Assembly (NCBI RefSeq): GCF_000725285.1
Contig: NZ_CP007161.1
Location: 496,001 to 560,000 of the forward strand
DNA from: Virgibacillus sp. SK37
GTDB taxonomy: Bacteria; Bacillota; Bacilli; Bacillales; Amphibacillaceae
DNA: 64,000 bases
Direction of reading: 5' to 3'
Part shown: positions 9,925-18,198 of the stretch, piece after piece
How the letters are laid out: each line of letters starts with the position of its first letter
How positions within the stretch are numbered: the stretch's first letter is position 1
The notes under the pieces: generated by a model
Told to the model about the DNA's origin: nothing
The model's input: only the letters and a program-made list of their open reading frames with translations
Database searches by the model: none
Made by a program: the position numbers and the translations under genes

Positions 9925-11112
9925 ATGGTGGAGGTGAGAGAAATTACAACAATTAAGTTAGGGCTTATTTCAGCTCCTGATCTACCAGCTGAAATTGCTA
10001 GTGACCTTATAAAAGAGCTACCGGAACTACTTCCCGATAGAATTGATAAGGATGTATCCTGGGAAGTGGAAATGACCATCGATTCTTTGGTTGGAGTGGC
10101 GGAAAATACAAAGCAAGTCCTGGAAAAAGCAGACAACATAAAAGAAGAAAATAATTGGGATTATGCTATTTGCTTGACTGATCTGCCTATTTTCTTTGGA
10201 AAATATTTAGTTGTTGCCAATGCAAGCTTAAAGGATCAGGTAGCACAAATTTCCGTCCCCACATTTGGATTGATGCCTATGCGAAAAAGAATTCGGAAAA
10301 CCCTAATGCAGATGATGCGTGAATTATACAGTAAAGAATCTAATGATAAGCCTCACGCCAGATTGGCGGTAGAAAAGAAGCCTTCACCAAGTAAGAATAA
10401 AAATAAAAATAAATTAACTCACCAGTTTTCACTCTCTCAAATAGGCAGGATGCAAGCAACATCAAAGGATGATGTGGTAGATCTTCGGTATTTTATAAAA
10501 TCGAGATTTACCGGTTATCTCCGCGTGTTATTAGGTATGACATTTGCTAACCGACCATGGAAGGCATTGTTTTCTTTTAATAAAATGATAACTTTATCTT
10601 TTGCTACAGGGTCATATATATCTATTTTCCCTACACCCTGGCAACTGAGCATAGTGTATACACCGATAAGACTAATCATTTTAACAATTATAGCAATTAT
10701 GGGGATGGTTATATGGGTTATTTTTTCTCAAAATCTATGGGAGAAACCATCAGACCGTGGTAAGAAACGGTGGAGGGACTTATACAATTGGACAACCTTC
10801 GTTACGTTAAGTTCCATTGTTATTATTAACTATATTGTATTATTTACGATGTTTTCCATCGCTATTTCTATTTTTGTTCCACCGGAATTGTTCCAAGCTT
10901 GGACCGGATTGGATGAGGATCCTTCATTTAAATATTATTTGAATTTAGTATGGTTAGTTACTTCACTTGGCACACTTGCTGGTGCTATCGGCGCAGGACT
11001 AGAGAGAGAGGAAAAAATCAGAAATATAACGTATTCGTTCCGACAACAACAACGTTATTATGAAGTAGGAGAGGAATACGATAATAAAAAAGAAGCCGAG
11101 GAATCTAACTAA
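9925..11112 (+). CDS. Membrane protein of unknown function, paralog 1
   Basis: 395 aa, function unknown. About 150 N-terminal residues form a soluble domain (GLISAPDLPAEIA near residue 13, then DYAICLTDLPIF near 80), followed by a basic/Asn-Lys linker, an RPW motif and about four hydrophobic segments. The last of these is glycine-rich (GTLAGAIGAGLE). It is clearly paralogous to the next gene over its whole length. The start is uncertain: ATG 9925 has only a weak upstream RBS, while a strong GGAGGTG lies just inside it, which would suit a start near 9943. A sigma-B-like promoter precedes it. I do not assign an enzymatic role. Confidence 0.75.
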   Translation: MVEVREITTIKLGLISAPDLPAEIASDLIKELPELLPDRIDKDVSWEVEMTIDSLVGVAENTKQVLEKADNIKEENNWDYAICLTDLPIFFGKYLVVANASLKDQVAQISVPTFGLMPMRKRIRKTLMQMMRELYSKESNDKPHARLAVEKKPSPSKNKNKNKLTHQFSLSQIGRMQATSKDDVVDLRYFIKSRFTGYLRVLLGMTFANRPWKALFSFNKMITLSFATGSYISIFPTPWQLSIVYTPIRLIILTIIAIMGMVIWVIFSQNLWEKPSDRGKKRWRDLYNWTTFVTLSSIVIINYIVLFTMFSIAISIFVPPELFQAWTGLDEDPSFKYYLNLVWLVTSLGTLAGAIGAGLEREEKIRNITYSFRQQQRYYEVGEEYDNKKEAEESN

Positions 11113-11131
11113 AGAAGAGAGGAGGGGTTGG

Positions 11132-12256
11132 ATGGATAAAGAAAAGGTTAGGGTAGGACTTATCGCAGCTCCTGAACTACCTGCTGAAATAGCGAATCGC
11201 TATGTGGAACAATTACCTGAAGCTTTTGAGAGGGAAATTGATGACAGTGTCACATGGGAGGTGGAAATGGTAGTAGATCCTCTTACAGGAGCAGCTGAAA
11301 ATGTTGATAAAATTATTGAAAAGGCTGCAGAACTGCGTAATGGAGAGGATTGGGGATACGCTATCTGTTTGACTGATTTACCTATATTTGACAACAGTAG
11401 TATTGTAGCAGCAGACATTAGTAAGAAGCATTATATTGCTCAACTATCTGTTCCTTCCTTTGGCTGGCTGCCTATAAAAAAAAGAATGAGAAAAGCAGTT
11501 ATCCAAATTATGAATGAATTGTATAACGGATCTCGATTGGAAAATAATGATCATAAAGTCAAGAAAAATTTCACAGGTGACATGCTACAAAGGCAATTTC
11601 CACTCACCAAAGTAAAACGAATTTCACCGAATGATGAGCATAAGGATATTGAAACTCGATATATTGTTATTCCGAAAATAAATGGTGAAGTTCGACTATT
11701 GATGGGAATGACACAAGCTAATCGACCATGGAGTATTATGTCATCGTTTAAAAAGGTAATTGCTATTGCGTTCTCCACAGGAGCGTTTGCGTTGATCTTT
11801 ACTACCCTATGGAATTTAAGTGATATATTAAGTACGCTTAGGTTGAGTGTATTATCGTTCGCGGCGATTAGTCTAATGGTAATTTGGATTATTACAGCAC
11901 ATAATTTATGGGAAAGGCCATCTAACCGACATCAAACTCATCTTCGGCACTTATATAATCAAACAACGCTAATAACCCTGCTTCTTTCCGTTTTAACATA
12001 TTATCTTGCTTTATTTTTATTATTTCTTATTACTGTTATAGTAATTGTGCCACCAGAAGCTTATAACTCTGCTGTAAATAGAGAGGGAGACTTTACCATC
12101 ATGCAGTATATAAGACTGGCTTGGATAGGAACCTCTATCTCCACAATTGCTGGTGCAATTGGTGCAGGATTAGAAAATGAAGAACTAGTAAGAGACATTA
12201 CGTATGGGTATCGACAGAAAAGAAGATATAAGGAAGTCGAACCGAAAGATGACTAA
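11132..12256 (+). CDS. Membrane protein of unknown function, paralog 2
   Basis: 374 aa, full-length paralog of the preceding gene, 19 bp downstream and almost certainly co-transcribed. It shares GLIAAPELPAEIA, WGYAICLTDLPIF, the ANRPW motif before the membrane region, about four hydrophobic segments, and the C-terminal AGAIGAGLENEE motif. The start is ATG 11132 with the RBS AGAGGAGGGG. Both copies keep the same conserved positions, so both are probably functional and may form a heteromer (inference). Function unknown; the conserved soluble domain could bind a small ligand. Confidence 0.78.
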   Translation: MDKEKVRVGLIAAPELPAEIANRYVEQLPEAFEREIDDSVTWEVEMVVDPLTGAAENVDKIIEKAAELRNGEDWGYAICLTDLPIFDNSSIVAADISKKHYIAQLSVPSFGWLPIKKRMRKAVIQIMNELYNGSRLENNDHKVKKNFTGDMLQRQFPLTKVKRISPNDEHKDIETRYIVIPKINGEVRLLMGMTQANRPWSIMSSFKKVIAIAFSTGAFALIFTTLWNLSDILSTLRLSVLSFAAISLMVIWIITAHNLWERPSNRHQTHLRHLYNQTTLITLLLSVLTYYLALFLLFLITVIVIVPPEAYNSAVNREGDFTIMQYIRLAWIGTSISTIAGAIGAGLENEELVRDITYGYRQKRRYKEVEPKDD

Positions 12257-12344
12257 TTTTGTCTCAGGATGGAAGTGGAAAATAGCATCAGACTATGTTG
12301 AAATAAAAAGCAAGAATGAAAAGTTAAAATAAATTCTAAATTAC

Positions 12345-12373
12345 TTGCATTTTTTTTGTAAAAAGGTTAAAGT
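12345..12373 (+). promoter_or_regulatory. Candidate promoter of the cold-shock gene
   Basis: TTGCAT, 17 nt, TAAAGT. It would give a 5' leader of roughly 110 nt, as is common for cold-shock genes whose leaders fold differently with temperature. The region 12257-12492 has no other clear content. Confidence 0.35.
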
Positions 12374-12492
12374 TAAGAAAGCAAAAGGAAATTGAAGTTT
12401 GAATAATACTTTACGATCTCTTTAACAAAGCGTTGTAAAAGTATTTATGATTCAATTACTTTGCACGATATTTGTATAAGGAGGTCATTTTA

Positions 12493-12690
12493 ATGACTGG
12501 TAAAGTAAAATGGTTTAACGCAGAAAAAGGCTTTGGTTTCATCGAGCGCGAAGACGGAGACGATGTATTCGTTCATTTCTCAGCTATCCAAGCTGAAGGC
12601 TTCAAAACGCTTGAAGAAGGTCAAGACGTTGAATTTGAAATCGTAGAAGGTAACCGCGGACCACAAGCAGCTAACGTTGTTCGTCTATAA
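12493..12690 (+). CDS. csp: Cold-shock protein (CspA family)
   Basis: Small single-stranded nucleic-acid-binding protein of 65 aa with both RNP motifs (KGFGFI and VFVHF). It acts as an RNA chaperone and is typically induced on temperature downshift. The start is ATG 12493 behind AAGGAGG; the longer frame from 12472 reads through the RBS. Codon use is notably optimised (CGC, GGC, AAC), consistent with high expression. It is flanked by a long leader and a strong terminator. Which csp paralog (B, C or D) cannot be told. Confidence 0.95.
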   Translation: MTGKVKWFNAEKGFGFIEREDGDDVFVHFSAIQAEGFKTLEEGQDVEFEIVEGNRGPQAANVVRL

Positions 12691-12702
12691 TAGATGATTA
12701 TC

Positions 12703-12738
12703 AAAAGGTTTATCTCATTCATGAGATAAACCTTTTTT
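12703..12738 (+). terminator. Terminator of csp
   Basis: 13-bp perfect stem AGGTTTATCTCAT / ATGAGATAAACCT (12706-12718 with 12721-12733), extended by A-T pairs and followed by T's. Confidence 0.9.
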
Positions 12739-12827
12739 ATTATATATGTTTGGATTATCCAATGATTCGCAAAATAGATAAGAAGTAACTTGATAGGGCT
12801 ACAAATAACTCCTGTTTCGGAAAATAA

Positions 12828-12835
12828 TTTTATGG
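12828..12835. repeat. Left 8-bp target site duplication of the ISL3 element
   Basis: TTTTATGG, repeated exactly at 14261-14268 on the other side of the IS. 8 bp is the usual duplication size for ISL3. Confidence 0.9.
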
Positions 12836-14260
12836 GGCTCTATACTAAATGTGGTGGTCTCCTTTGGAGGATCAGTGTTTCCGTAAGAAACAAAAAAATA
12901 CACTCATTCCCCTCTCTTTTGTTAACCTAAAGTTGCGACACAAAAGGAAAAGGAGAGGGAAAGAGTGCAAAACCATTTTATCATAGAAATGTTAGGTATT
13001 GAAGACAAACATGTAGATGTATGGGAAGTTTCTAGTGACTCAGCTAAGTTTTTTGTAGAGCTATATACAAAAGTAAAGAAGCAGAAGTGCCCGTTTTGTG
13101 GCAATAGGACAAAAAGTATCCACGGCTATCGTACCCAAACGATTCAGGGGCCCATTGTTTCCAATAAACCAGTTAGTATTTCTTTGAAAAAGAGACGCTA
13201 CTTATGTAAGGCGTGTAATCATACGTTTTATGAAAAGCTTCAGATGGTGGAACGATACCAACGTTGCACCCGTTCTATACAAACGACAGCGCTAACGTAT
13301 ACAGCTGTGGGCTCATTTACTACAGCTGCCCAGTTAACTGGGATGAGTTCGCAACGGTTACTTCGTATTTATGATCGAAAAGAAATAAAAACAAGGAAAG
13401 TCCTGCCACGTGCGTTAGCTATTGATGAATTTAAAGGGGATGCGGGCGGTGAAAGGTTTCAAACGGTCATTGCGGATGTAGAAAATAAAGAGATTGTGGA
13501 TGTCTTACCTGATCGGAAGGTAGATACAATTAAAGCTTATCTTCAGTCCTGTGATACAAGTAACGTAGAGATTGTCGTCATGGACCTTTCTAAGTCTTTT
13601 AAGCAAGCAATACGGAAGGCGCTTGGTAACCCACTGATCATCGCTGATCGATTTCATTTTATGCGGCAAGTATATTGGGCGCTAGATGAAGTACGTCGAG
13701 AAGTGCAAAGAGACTTAGAGAAAAAAGACCGGATATATATGAAAAAAAGTAAAAAGTTACTTTGGAAATCAACCTATAAATTATCAGAAGAAGAGCGAGA
13801 GAAAGTAAATCAGTTACTCCAGGTTGATCCTCGATTAGAAGAGGCATACAACCTAAAAAACAAACTTGATCAGTGGTTTAAAGAGAGTAACGAAAAGACC
13901 GCTACACAGGGTCTAGAAGGATGTTTAATGGCGATGAAGGATTCTAATATTGAGTCTTTTCATAGAGTAAGAAAAACATTTGAGCGGTGGAAGCAAGAGA
14001 TCTTGCATTCCTTTATGTATCCTTTTAATAATGGATATATTGAAGGCGTAAATAATACAATTAAAGTGGCAAAACGAATGTCGTATGGAATTAAAAATTT
14101 TAATCGATTAAAAAAGAAAATACTGTGGCGACAAGAGGTTAGAAGGGTTTTGACACAATAGAAACGGCAACCAATATACGTACGCAGCTATTTAAGCAAA
14201 GGCTTTTTAATAAAAGAGATGGTGGAGTGAAAATCACACCACCACATTTGACTGAGAACC
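12836..14260 (+). mobile_element. Complete ISL3-family insertion sequence
   Basis: About 1.43-kb element bounded by imperfect terminal inverted repeats: left GGCTCTATACTAAATGTGG, right (reverse complement) GGTTCTCAGTCAAATGTGG, both continuing with TGGT. A perfect 8-bp direct repeat, TTTTATGG, flanks it at 12828-12835 and 14261-14268. It carries one intact transposase gene. Intact ends, duplication and reading frame indicate a recent insertion, into intergenic DNA between csp and the 20-nt repeat array. Confidence 0.93.
12965..14161 (+). CDS. ISL3 family transposase
   Basis: 398-aa DDE transposase, apparently full length. The N-terminal zinc-binding module shows CPFCG (near 41) and YLCKACNHTF. 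The catalytic core has AIDEFKG, VVMDLSKSFK and, near the C-terminus, GYIEGVNN carrying the likely glutamate. GTG 12965 follows AGGAGAGGG. It is the only gene of the IS and is oriented from the left end to the right. Confidence 0.95.
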   Translation: MQNHFIIEMLGIEDKHVDVWEVSSDSAKFFVELYTKVKKQKCPFCGNRTKSIHGYRTQTIQGPIVSNKPVSISLKKRRYLCKACNHTFYEKLQMVERYQRCTRSIQTTALTYTAVGSFTTAAQLTGMSSQRLLRIYDRKEIKTRKVLPRALAIDEFKGDAGGERFQTVIADVENKEIVDVLPDRKVDTIKAYLQSCDTSNVEIVVMDLSKSFKQAIRKALGNPLIIADRFHFMRQVYWALDEVRREVQRDLEKKDRIYMKKSKKLLWKSTYKLSEEEREKVNQLLQVDPRLEEAYNLKNKLDQWFKESNEKTATQGLEGCLMAMKDSNIESFHRVRKTFERWKQEILHSFMYPFNNGYIEGVNNTIKVAKRMSYGIKNFNRLKKKILWRQEVRRVLTQ

Positions 14261-14268
14261 TTTTATGG
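14261..14268. repeat. Right 8-bp target site duplication
   Basis: TTTTATGG, identical to 12828-12835. Confidence 0.9.
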
Positions 14269-14299
14269 TGAACACACTATAGCTAATTTGTGAATGTCT

Positions 14300-14439
14300 G
14301 CAGCCGATTAATTTGCTCTCCGGCGGATAATCTTGCTCTGCAGCCGATTAAATTGTTCTCCAGCGGATAATTTTGCTCTGCAGCCGATTAGTTTGCTCTC
14401 CGGCGGATAATCTTGTTCTACAGCCGATTAGTTTGTTCA
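14300..14439. repeat. Tandem array: seven units of a 20-nt repeat
   Basis: Exactly seven consecutive 20-nt units. Odd units read like GCAGCCGATTAATTTGCTCT; even units read like CCGGCGGATAATCTTGCTCT. The true period may therefore be 40 nt, made of two diverged halves. There are no spacers. Related pairs and remnants occur at 23662-23701 and 33818-33877. Confidence 0.92.
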
Positions 14440-14445
14440 CACACT

Positions 14446-14512
14446 AGTCCGCAGTTTACTCCAACTATGAATGTACGAGATAATGGTCTTACTCCTACAT
14501 TTGCAATAGAAC
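14446..14512. repeat. Remnant of composite-repeat terminal arm (copy D)
   Basis: GCAGTTTACTCCAACTATGA followed later by ACATTTGCAATAGA. It matches the right arm of the repeat at 52855-52920 and, inverted, the left arm at 27747-27815. No core is present here. The rest of 14513-14600 has nothing I recognise before the methyltransferase RBS. Confidence 0.75.
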
Positions 14513-14613
14513 CTCAAAGATTAGGCAAGCCATGCCAAGAATAAGAAATTGTTATTATTTAATACTTTTACATATTAAAACGAACGACCGCCTGAAAGGA
14601 GAGGGAAATCTAT

Positions 14614-15300
14614 ATGAAATCTTTTAATTGGGAAAAAGAAGCAGAAACGCAATGGGACCAACGTGCTGCTTTCTGGAATGCAAGAAGCAAGAAAATGTGG
14701 GACAGCGGAAGCAGAAAGGATATTGTTGATTTTATTAAGAAACACATACCTGAAGACTACGATATGCTTGATGTTGGTTGTGGTGATGGTTATGGATCAT
14801 TTAAATTAACACAAGCCGGATATAAAGTAACGGGAGTAGATATATCCAGCGAAATGATTGAATTAGCAAAGAAAAACAATAAGAATGCAGCAGCATTTTA
14901 CCAGGCAGATATAAATCAATTACCTTTTAAAGCTGATACCTTTCATGGTGCAGTTGGTATTAATGTGTTGGAGTGGACAGAAAACCCAGTAAGTGCTTTA
15001 AATGAAATGAAAAGAATAGTAAAAAAAGATGGTTATTTATGTGTTGGAATTTTAGGGCCGACAGCTGGCCCTAGAGAAAATAGCTTTCCCCGTCTATATG
15101 GAGAGAATGCTATTTGTAATACCATGATGCCATGGGAGTTTCAGAGGATTGCGCAAGAGAAGAACCTGGAATATATAGATGGATTTGGTGTTTATAAAGA
15201 AGGGGTAAATGAAGAAAACTATTCGAATCTTTCACTTGACTTAAAGCAAGCGCTAACCTTTATGTGGGTTTTCATCTTTCGAAAAGCAGGTGATTTATAA
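14614..15300 (+). CDS. Class I SAM-dependent methyltransferase
   Basis: 228-aa methyltransferase of the Methyltransf_11 type. SAM-binding motif I is MLDVGCGDGYG (about residues 50-60), the acidic residue follows in VTGVDIS, and the post-motif segment is NVLEWTENP. Substrate unknown. The start is ATG 14614 with the RBS AAAGGAGAGG. Its stop codon overlaps the start of the next small gene (TAATG), so the two are translationally coupled. Confidence 0.85.
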   Translation: MKSFNWEKEAETQWDQRAAFWNARSKKMWDSGSRKDIVDFIKKHIPEDYDMLDVGCGDGYGSFKLTQAGYKVTGVDISSEMIELAKKNNKNAAAFYQADINQLPFKADTFHGAVGINVLEWTENPVSALNEMKRIVKKDGYLCVGILGPTAGPRENSFPRLYGENAICNTMMPWEFQRIAQEKNLEYIDGFGVYKEGVNEENYSNLSLDLKQALTFMWVFIFRKAGDL

Positions 15301-15614
15301 TGGACGGAAAGGAAAGAGAGCAACAGATTGTCAGTAACTATCAGAATGACGAAAAAATGATGATTCTTATCTATGCACAATGGTGTATAAATCATGGTTT
15401 AGATCCAAAAGCTATATATATGGAGGCATATCCAAATCAAGAAAGTAACAATGCGTTAGAGGAAGCTATTGAGTTAACTGTTCCCAAAGAGGAATCAGAT
15501 GTAATTTCTTCGGATATGTTAATGAATGTACTCCAATTGTTCGGGAACAATGATCTGGCTTTTATTGTACAAAGGGAAATAGAAAAGATGGAAAAACAAG
15601 AGCCGCGTAAATAG
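15300..15614 (+). CDS. Small conserved-looking protein of unknown function
   Basis: 104-aa acidic, soluble protein without signal or membrane segment. I do not recognise a family. The frame overlaps the methyltransferase stop by one base, a typical coupled arrangement, and a terminator follows directly, so it looks like a real second gene of a two-gene operon. Two predicted helical halves are joined by a Glu-rich stretch (EEAIELTVPKEESD). A role together with the methyltransferase is inference only. Confidence 0.7.
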   Translation: MDGKEREQQIVSNYQNDEKMMILIYAQWCINHGLDPKAIYMEAYPNQESNNALEEAIELTVPKEESDVISSDMLMNVLQLFGNNDLAFIVQREIEKMEKQEPRK

Positions 15615-15633
15615 ATAATGATGCGGCTCTTAT
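15599..15633 (+). terminator. Terminator after the methyltransferase operon
   Basis: GAGCCGC / GCGGCTC stem (about 15600-15606 with 15624-15630) ending in TTAT. It is close to the convergent gene and may serve both. Confidence 0.6.
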
Positions 15634-15640
15634 GTTAGGG

Positions 15641-16525
15641 TTATAAGTTCTGTATTTCAAAAAGTTTAATTAGAGCTTGGGTTCCACTATCGTTATCACC
15701 ATGTCCTGCGAGCTCCTTGTACATCTCTAGGGATAAGGAAAGCCCCGGTGTATCCAGTCCAATTTCTTTTGCTGATTCCAATGCTATCGTCATATCCTTA
15801 ATAAAATGTTTCACGTAGAAGCCCGGTTCAAAATCACCTTGTATCATTCTTGGTCCTAAATTGGTCAAAGACCAGCTCCCTGCTGCCCCTGTTGTAATAC
15901 TTTCAAGCACACGTATAGGGTCAAGCCCTGCTCTTTTTGCATACATAATTGCTTCACAAACGCCGATCATATTTGAAGCGATGGTAATTTGGTTGGCTAG
16001 TTTTGTATGTTGTCCTGCACCAGCCGGACCTTGTAGAATAATGTTTTCGCCTAGAATTTTGAAAAGAGGTAATAGCGCTTCATATGCATCTTCCTCACCA
16101 CCTATCATGATGGCAAGCGTCCCTTTCTGAGCGCCTATATCTCCTCCAGAGACCGGCGCATCAAGTGCATGGATATTTTTCGCTTTTGCTTGTTTAAAAA
16201 TTTCTGTTGCCAGAGAGGGTTTGGATGTTGTCATATCAATTATATAGGATCTAGCTTTTGCGTGTTCGAGAATCCCACTTTCGCCAAAGTAGACCTCCTC
16301 CACATCAGAAGGATATCCAACCATTGTTATAATAATATCGCTTTCTGCTGCTAGATCTTTGATGGATTCCTTCCAAACTGCTCCCTGATTAATTAGGTCA
16401 TCTGCCTTCTCTTTTGTTCGTGTATAGATATTTATGAAATAACCCGCCCGTTGCAAATTTAATGCCATACTTTTCCCCATAACTCCCGTGCCGATAAAAC
16501 CGATCTTTTTTTCTGTTAAAGTCAT
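15641..16525 (-). CDS. ykwC: 3-hydroxyisobutyrate dehydrogenase-family NAD(P) oxidoreductase
   Basis: 294-aa beta-hydroxyacid dehydrogenase (YkwC/GarR/MmsB family). It has an N-terminal Rossmann motif GFIGTGVMGKSMA (about 9-21), the substrate-binding DAPVSGGDIGA (about 122-132), and the catalytic lysine in GQHTKLANQ. It oxidises a short 3-hydroxyacid such as 3-hydroxyisobutyrate, tartronate semialdehyde or succinic semialdehyde-type substrates; the real substrate cannot be inferred. Monocistronic on the minus strand. Confidence 0.88.
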   Translation of the reverse strand: MTLTEKKIGFIGTGVMGKSMALNLQRAGYFINIYTRTKEKADDLINQGAVWKESIKDLAAESDIIITMVGYPSDVEEVYFGESGILEHAKARSYIIDMTTSKPSLATEIFKQAKAKNIHALDAPVSGGDIGAQKGTLAIMIGGEEDAYEALLPLFKILGENIILQGPAGAGQHTKLANQITIASNMIGVCEAIMYAKRAGLDPIRVLESITTGAAGSWSLTNLGPRMIQGDFEPGFYVKHFIKDMTIALESAKEIGLDTPGLSLSLEMYKELAGHGDNDSGTQALIKLFEIQNL

Positions 16526-16619
16526 TTTATCCTCCCCTTTTTAGACAACTTATACTATTATTTCTACAAAAGGGTTCTTAATCCTTTTATCACATAATAA
16601 AAAGTAATGGAGGGATACG

Positions 16620-17063
16620 ATGGAATGGTGTTTGAAAGGGTTTAGTGACTTAACGAATGAAGATTTATATGCTTTGATGAAAGCGCGAGTAGATATATTT
16701 GTAGTAGAGCAGGAGTGTGTGTACCCGGAATTGGATGATTATGATCAGCAGTCCATGCATTATTTTCTGAAAATAAATGACCAAATTGCAGCTTATGTAA
16801 GAATCCTCCCTGCGAATACTAAGTACAAGGAAGTTTCCATAGGGAGAGTACTTGTAGTGAAAAAATTTAGAGGTAATGGTTATGCAACACAAATAATACA
16901 AAAAGCAATAGACTATATTAATAAAGAATGGAAGGAGAGAAAGATAAAGATTCAGGCTCAAGCTCATCTGAGAAATTTTTATGGTCAGCTCGGTTTTAAG
17001 AAAATATCCGAAGTATATTTGGATGATAACATTCCACACATTGACATGATTTGGGAGGGGTAA
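16620..17063 (+). CDS. GNAT family N-acetyltransferase (ElaA-like)
   Basis: 147-aa GNAT protein resembling ElaA. The motif A region IGRVLVVKKFRGNGYA (about 73-88) carries the acetyl-CoA pyrophosphate-binding R-x-x-G-x-G/A signature; a FYGQLGFKK motif B-like stretch follows. The ATG follows GGAGGGATACG. It is a single gene; the acceptor molecule is unknown. Confidence 0.85.
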   Translation: MEWCLKGFSDLTNEDLYALMKARVDIFVVEQECVYPELDDYDQQSMHYFLKINDQIAAYVRILPANTKYKEVSIGRVLVVKKFRGNGYATQIIQKAIDYINKEWKERKIKIQAQAHLRNFYGQLGFKKISEVYLDDNIPHIDMIWEG

Positions 17064-17134
17064 AATCGAATTGCTCAAAGCTTTTTTGCACATAGTATAA
17101 GTACATATTTAATTTAAATTGGAGGATGATCTCA

Positions 17135-17812
17135 ATGATCACCAACGAACAATTAGTTCAATGCAAAAAGGCTTTAGTAGATAGACAAAATGAACTTATA
17201 AACCAAGTGCAGGACCATTTTGAGAAAACGTTGGAGCTGACAAAGGAATCGGTGGGTGAGCTTTCAAATTATGATAACCATCCAGCAGACATGGGTACCG
17301 AATTATATGAGAGAGAGAAGGATACAGCACTTAATGAACATGCCGAAACAGAATTAGAGGAAATTAATGCTGCCCTACATGCGATTGAAGATGCGACATA
17401 CGGGATTTGTGCAACATGCGGTGCAGATATTCCGTTTGAACGTTTGCAGGCAGTCCCTACGGCGGATAAATGTATTGAACATGCAAGCAATAATATTTTT
17501 GAATCACCCAGAACAGTTGAAGAAGAAGTATTCAGCCCAAATATTAATCCAAATGAGGTTACTAATGAAGAGCAAGTAGGCTATGACGCTGAGGATAGCT
17601 GGCAGGAAGTAAGTCAATATGGTACATCAGAAACACCTTCCGATTTCTATGGCAACCAAGATGATTATGATGATATGTATCCGAATAACGAAGAAAATAC
17701 CGGTGCTGTAGAAGACTTAGAGAACTTTCTCTCTTCAGACATTGATGGCAAATTTACAGGAGTAACGCCTAACCATAATAAATATGAAGATGAGTATGAA
17801 AGTGAATATTAG
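17135..17812 (+). CDS. yteA: YteA-like TraR/DksA zinc-finger protein
   Basis: 225-aa protein with an N-terminal coiled-coil region and a zinc-finger-type segment GICATCGADIPFERLQ followed by DKCIEH. This is the TraR/DksA fold used by B. subtilis YteA, a sporulation/stress-associated protein. The acidic, Asp/Glu/Tyr-rich C-terminal third is probably disordered. I use ATG 17135 (9 nt after GGAGG) rather than ATG 17126, which abuts the RBS. A Zn-ribbon gene follows 48 bp downstream. Confidence 0.85.
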   Translation: MITNEQLVQCKKALVDRQNELINQVQDHFEKTLELTKESVGELSNYDNHPADMGTELYEREKDTALNEHAETELEEINAALHAIEDATYGICATCGADIPFERLQAVPTADKCIEHASNNIFESPRTVEEEVFSPNINPNEVTNEEQVGYDAEDSWQEVSQYGTSETPSDFYGNQDDYDDMYPNNEENTGAVEDLENFLSSDIDGKFTGVTPNHNKYEDEYESEY

Positions 17813-17860
17813 TTGAAACCTGGCTTAATTCTAAACGTATTACGTAATGAGGTGAGCGAT

Positions 17861-18067
17861 ATGAACCAAAATAAAGGATGTATTAAATGTGGAAGCACAG
17901 ACGCCGATACGAAAGATGTATCTATGGCTGGAACAGGTTTATCAAAAATGTTTGATGTGCAGCATAATCAATTTACTGTAGTGTTTTGCAAGAACTGTGG
18001 CTATTCGGAGTTCTATAACAAACGCAGTTCAACAGGAAGTAATATTTTTGATTTATTCTTTGGTTAA
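17861..18067 (+). CDS. Small zinc-ribbon protein (DUF2082-like)
   Basis: 68-aa protein with two CxxC knuckles (GCIKCGS near residue 7 and FCKNCGYSEF near 43), a complete zinc ribbon. The pattern fits the nucleic-acid-binding zinc-ribbon DUF2082 family. The start is ATG 17861, preceded by GAGGTGAGCG; the longer frame starting at 17813 has no RBS. Probably co-transcribed with yteA and followed by a terminator. Function unknown. Confidence 0.75.
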   Translation: MNQNKGCIKCGSTDADTKDVSMAGTGLSKMFDVQHNQFTVVFCKNCGYSEFYNKRSSTGSNIFDLFFG

Positions 18068-18124
18068 AGAAGTTAGATGGATATATTTCATATGGTTTTT
18101 CTATTTTTGCTGATTATTTTAAAG

Positions 18125-18165
18125 AAAAGCTGAGACAGTAAAGTTATTTGCTGTCTCAGCTTTTT
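18125..18165. terminator. Bidirectional terminator between the Zn-ribbon gene and htrB
   Basis: 14-bp perfect stem AAAAGCTGAGACAG / CTGTCTCAGCTTTT (18125-18138 with 18151-18164), with A/T flanks on both sides. Confidence 0.9.
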
Positions 18166-18198
18166 GAATGTAGTTCTTTTGCTTTTTGTGCTTAGATT

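Noticed and set aside
14300-14439. CRISPR array
   Set aside because: Units are contiguous 20-mers with no spacers and no cas genes nearby.
16665-17093. 142-aa minus-strand frame
   Set aside because: Antisense to the GNAT acetyltransferase gene, which has a real motif and RBS.
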